Source: an uncultured Bacteroides sp.
GTDB lineage: Bacteria > Bacteroidota > Bacteroidia > Bacteroidales > Bacteroidaceae
Length of the DNA stretch: 56,994 nt
Direction: 5' to 3'
Assembly (NCBI GenBank): GCA_949292025.1
Contig: CASEYC010000012.1
Span: 1 to 56,994, forward strand
In this document: positions 56,556 to 56,994 of the stretch, one piece after another
How the letters are laid out: each line of letters opens with the position of its first letter
How positions within the stretch are numbered: position 1 is the first letter of the stretch
The notes under the pieces: model-generated
What the model saw: the letters and a program-made list of their open reading frames with translations, nothing else
The model's database searches: none
What the model was told of the DNA's origin: nothing
Made by a program: the position numbers and the translations under genes

Positions 56556-56680
56556 CAGCGTTTCCCCTTTTTTCTGTCCATTACATGGGGCAGTGACCGC
56601 CCGCCTTAGGGAAAAAGGAGCCCTTACAAGGGGTAAAATGTCTGCCTTGCCATGGATAAAACTTCCCGTCCGCCGCGGAT

Positions 56681-56760
56681 AATTTATAGCTTTGGGTTGA
56701 AGTTTTATAACTTTAGGTTGAAGTTTTATAGTTTTTAGCCTAAAGTTATATAGCTTCATG
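56681..56760. repeat. About 21-base degenerate tandem repeat with an 11-base inverted repeat
   Basis: Units at 56681-56700, 56701-56721 and 56722-56742 share the core TTTATA(A/G)(C/T)TTT, with a partial unit after. ATAACTTTAGG (56707-56717) and CCTAAAGTTAT (56739-56749) are perfect reverse complements around 21 bases. The region 56499-56802 holds this, the TetR promoter and no convincing gene; a 71-residue minus-strand frame across it is probably spurious. Confidence 0.65.
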
Positions 56761-56789
56761 CTGATTTTCCAGGTTATCCGCTTAGGGGC

Positions 56790-56994
56790 CAGGGCTGACG
56801 CATTACTTTATTTCATCATTTTGCCATGGTGCATCTAAAAGTTCAGCAAGAAACTCATCGCTCCATCCCGCCATTTTCCTTTTCCCCTTAAGGCTTGCTT
56901 TTCTCTTGTTGTTTTTTAGTTGTGTCATGGCTATCTTGTTCAGCACTGAAAAATTCTGTGCCGCATTTTTCTTTTTTTTCTGACTATCCTCATT
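56790..56994 (-). mobile_element. Insertion sequence end (ISAs1 family), second copy, inverted
   Basis: It is the mirror of the left-end element: 56790-56970 pairs with 1-181 at four mismatches. Its terminus CAGGGCTGACG begins at 56790-56791 and the element runs out of the window to the right. Two copies with their 3' ends facing inward bound the whole 57 kb. Confidence 0.8.
56803..56994 (-). CDS. ISAs1-family transposase, C-terminal end only (partial at window edge)
   Basis: The minus-strand frame is open from 56994 to a TAA at 56803-56805 and gives the last 63 residues. It has ten more upstream residues than the left copy (NEDSQKKKKN, matching the family's ESRKRxGN-like stretch before the final helices). 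It ends DEIK instead of EEI because of three base changes near the stop. Catalytic residues lie outside the window. Confidence 0.8.
   Translation of the reverse strand, partial: NEDSQKKKKNAAQNFSVLNKIAMTQLKNNKRKASLKGKRKMAGWSDEFLAELLDAPWQNDEIK

Noticed and set aside
56544-56759. A 71-residue minus-strand frame with repeated KLQPK
   Set aside because: The peptide repeat simply mirrors the 21-base DNA repeat, and the rest is unlike any protein I know; no promoter or start signal supports it.

Overview
This window looks like a chromosomal contig from a Bacteroidales bacterium, most likely Bacteroidaceae (Bacteroides/Phocaeicola-like). Four things point there. Several intergenic regions carry the Bacteroidetes primary sigma promoter signature (TTTG, 19 bases, TAnnTTTG). 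Most genes lack a Shine-Dalgarno sequence. The order rpsU, tyrosine recombinase, hpf, tRNAs, tuf, tRNA-Trp, secE, nusG, rplKAJL, rpoBC is typical of the group. The protein families present (DUF3467, Mfa2-like lipoprotein, membrane-anchored MutS relative) also fit. Species cannot be fixed from the sequence alone.

Layout. Both ends lie inside copies of the same insertion sequence, judged ISAs1 family, in inverted orientation; this suggests the contig broke at a multicopy IS. The left third (about 0.25-19.5 kb) is mixed: dnaX; a translationally coupled trio of ftsB-like gene, small membrane protein and low-molecular-weight tyrosine phosphatase; a membrane protein with a 7TM-HD phosphohydrolase; and gltX coupled to an LpxL-like acyltransferase. 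Next comes a surface-glycan locus with two Stealth phosphotransferases facing each other and four glycosyltransferases. It is followed by a solitary DUF1016/YhcG nuclease, a gamma-carbonic anhydrase, an Xaa-Pro aminopeptidase and an MFS exporter with a repeat-bearing leader.

The middle and right (19.5-53 kb) are the gene-expression core: rpsU, xerC-like recombinase, hpf; tRNA-Thr(TGT), tRNA-Tyr, tRNA-Thr(GGT), tuf, tRNA-Trp, secE, nusG, rplKAJL, attenuator, rpoB, rpoC; a DUF3467 gene; then rpsL, rpsG, fusA and the merged S10/spc/alpha cluster from rpsJ to rplQ, with secY, map, infA and rpmJ in place. rpmD and rpmJ are small and were found by reading the sequence directly.

The last 4 kb hold a fimbrial-anchor-like lipoprotein, a MutS-family ATPase with membrane helices, a TetR regulator apparently co-transcribed with it, a short repeat region and the second IS end.

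No CRISPR array, prophage or clearly new multi-gene system is visible. The most interesting items are the paired Stealth/glycosyltransferase locus, the 22-base tandem repeat in the MFS leader, the 31-base inverted repeat upstream of ftsB, strong Shine-Dalgarno sites on a few genes including hpf, and the membrane MutS/TetR pair. All identifications come from motif recognition by eye, without database searches.
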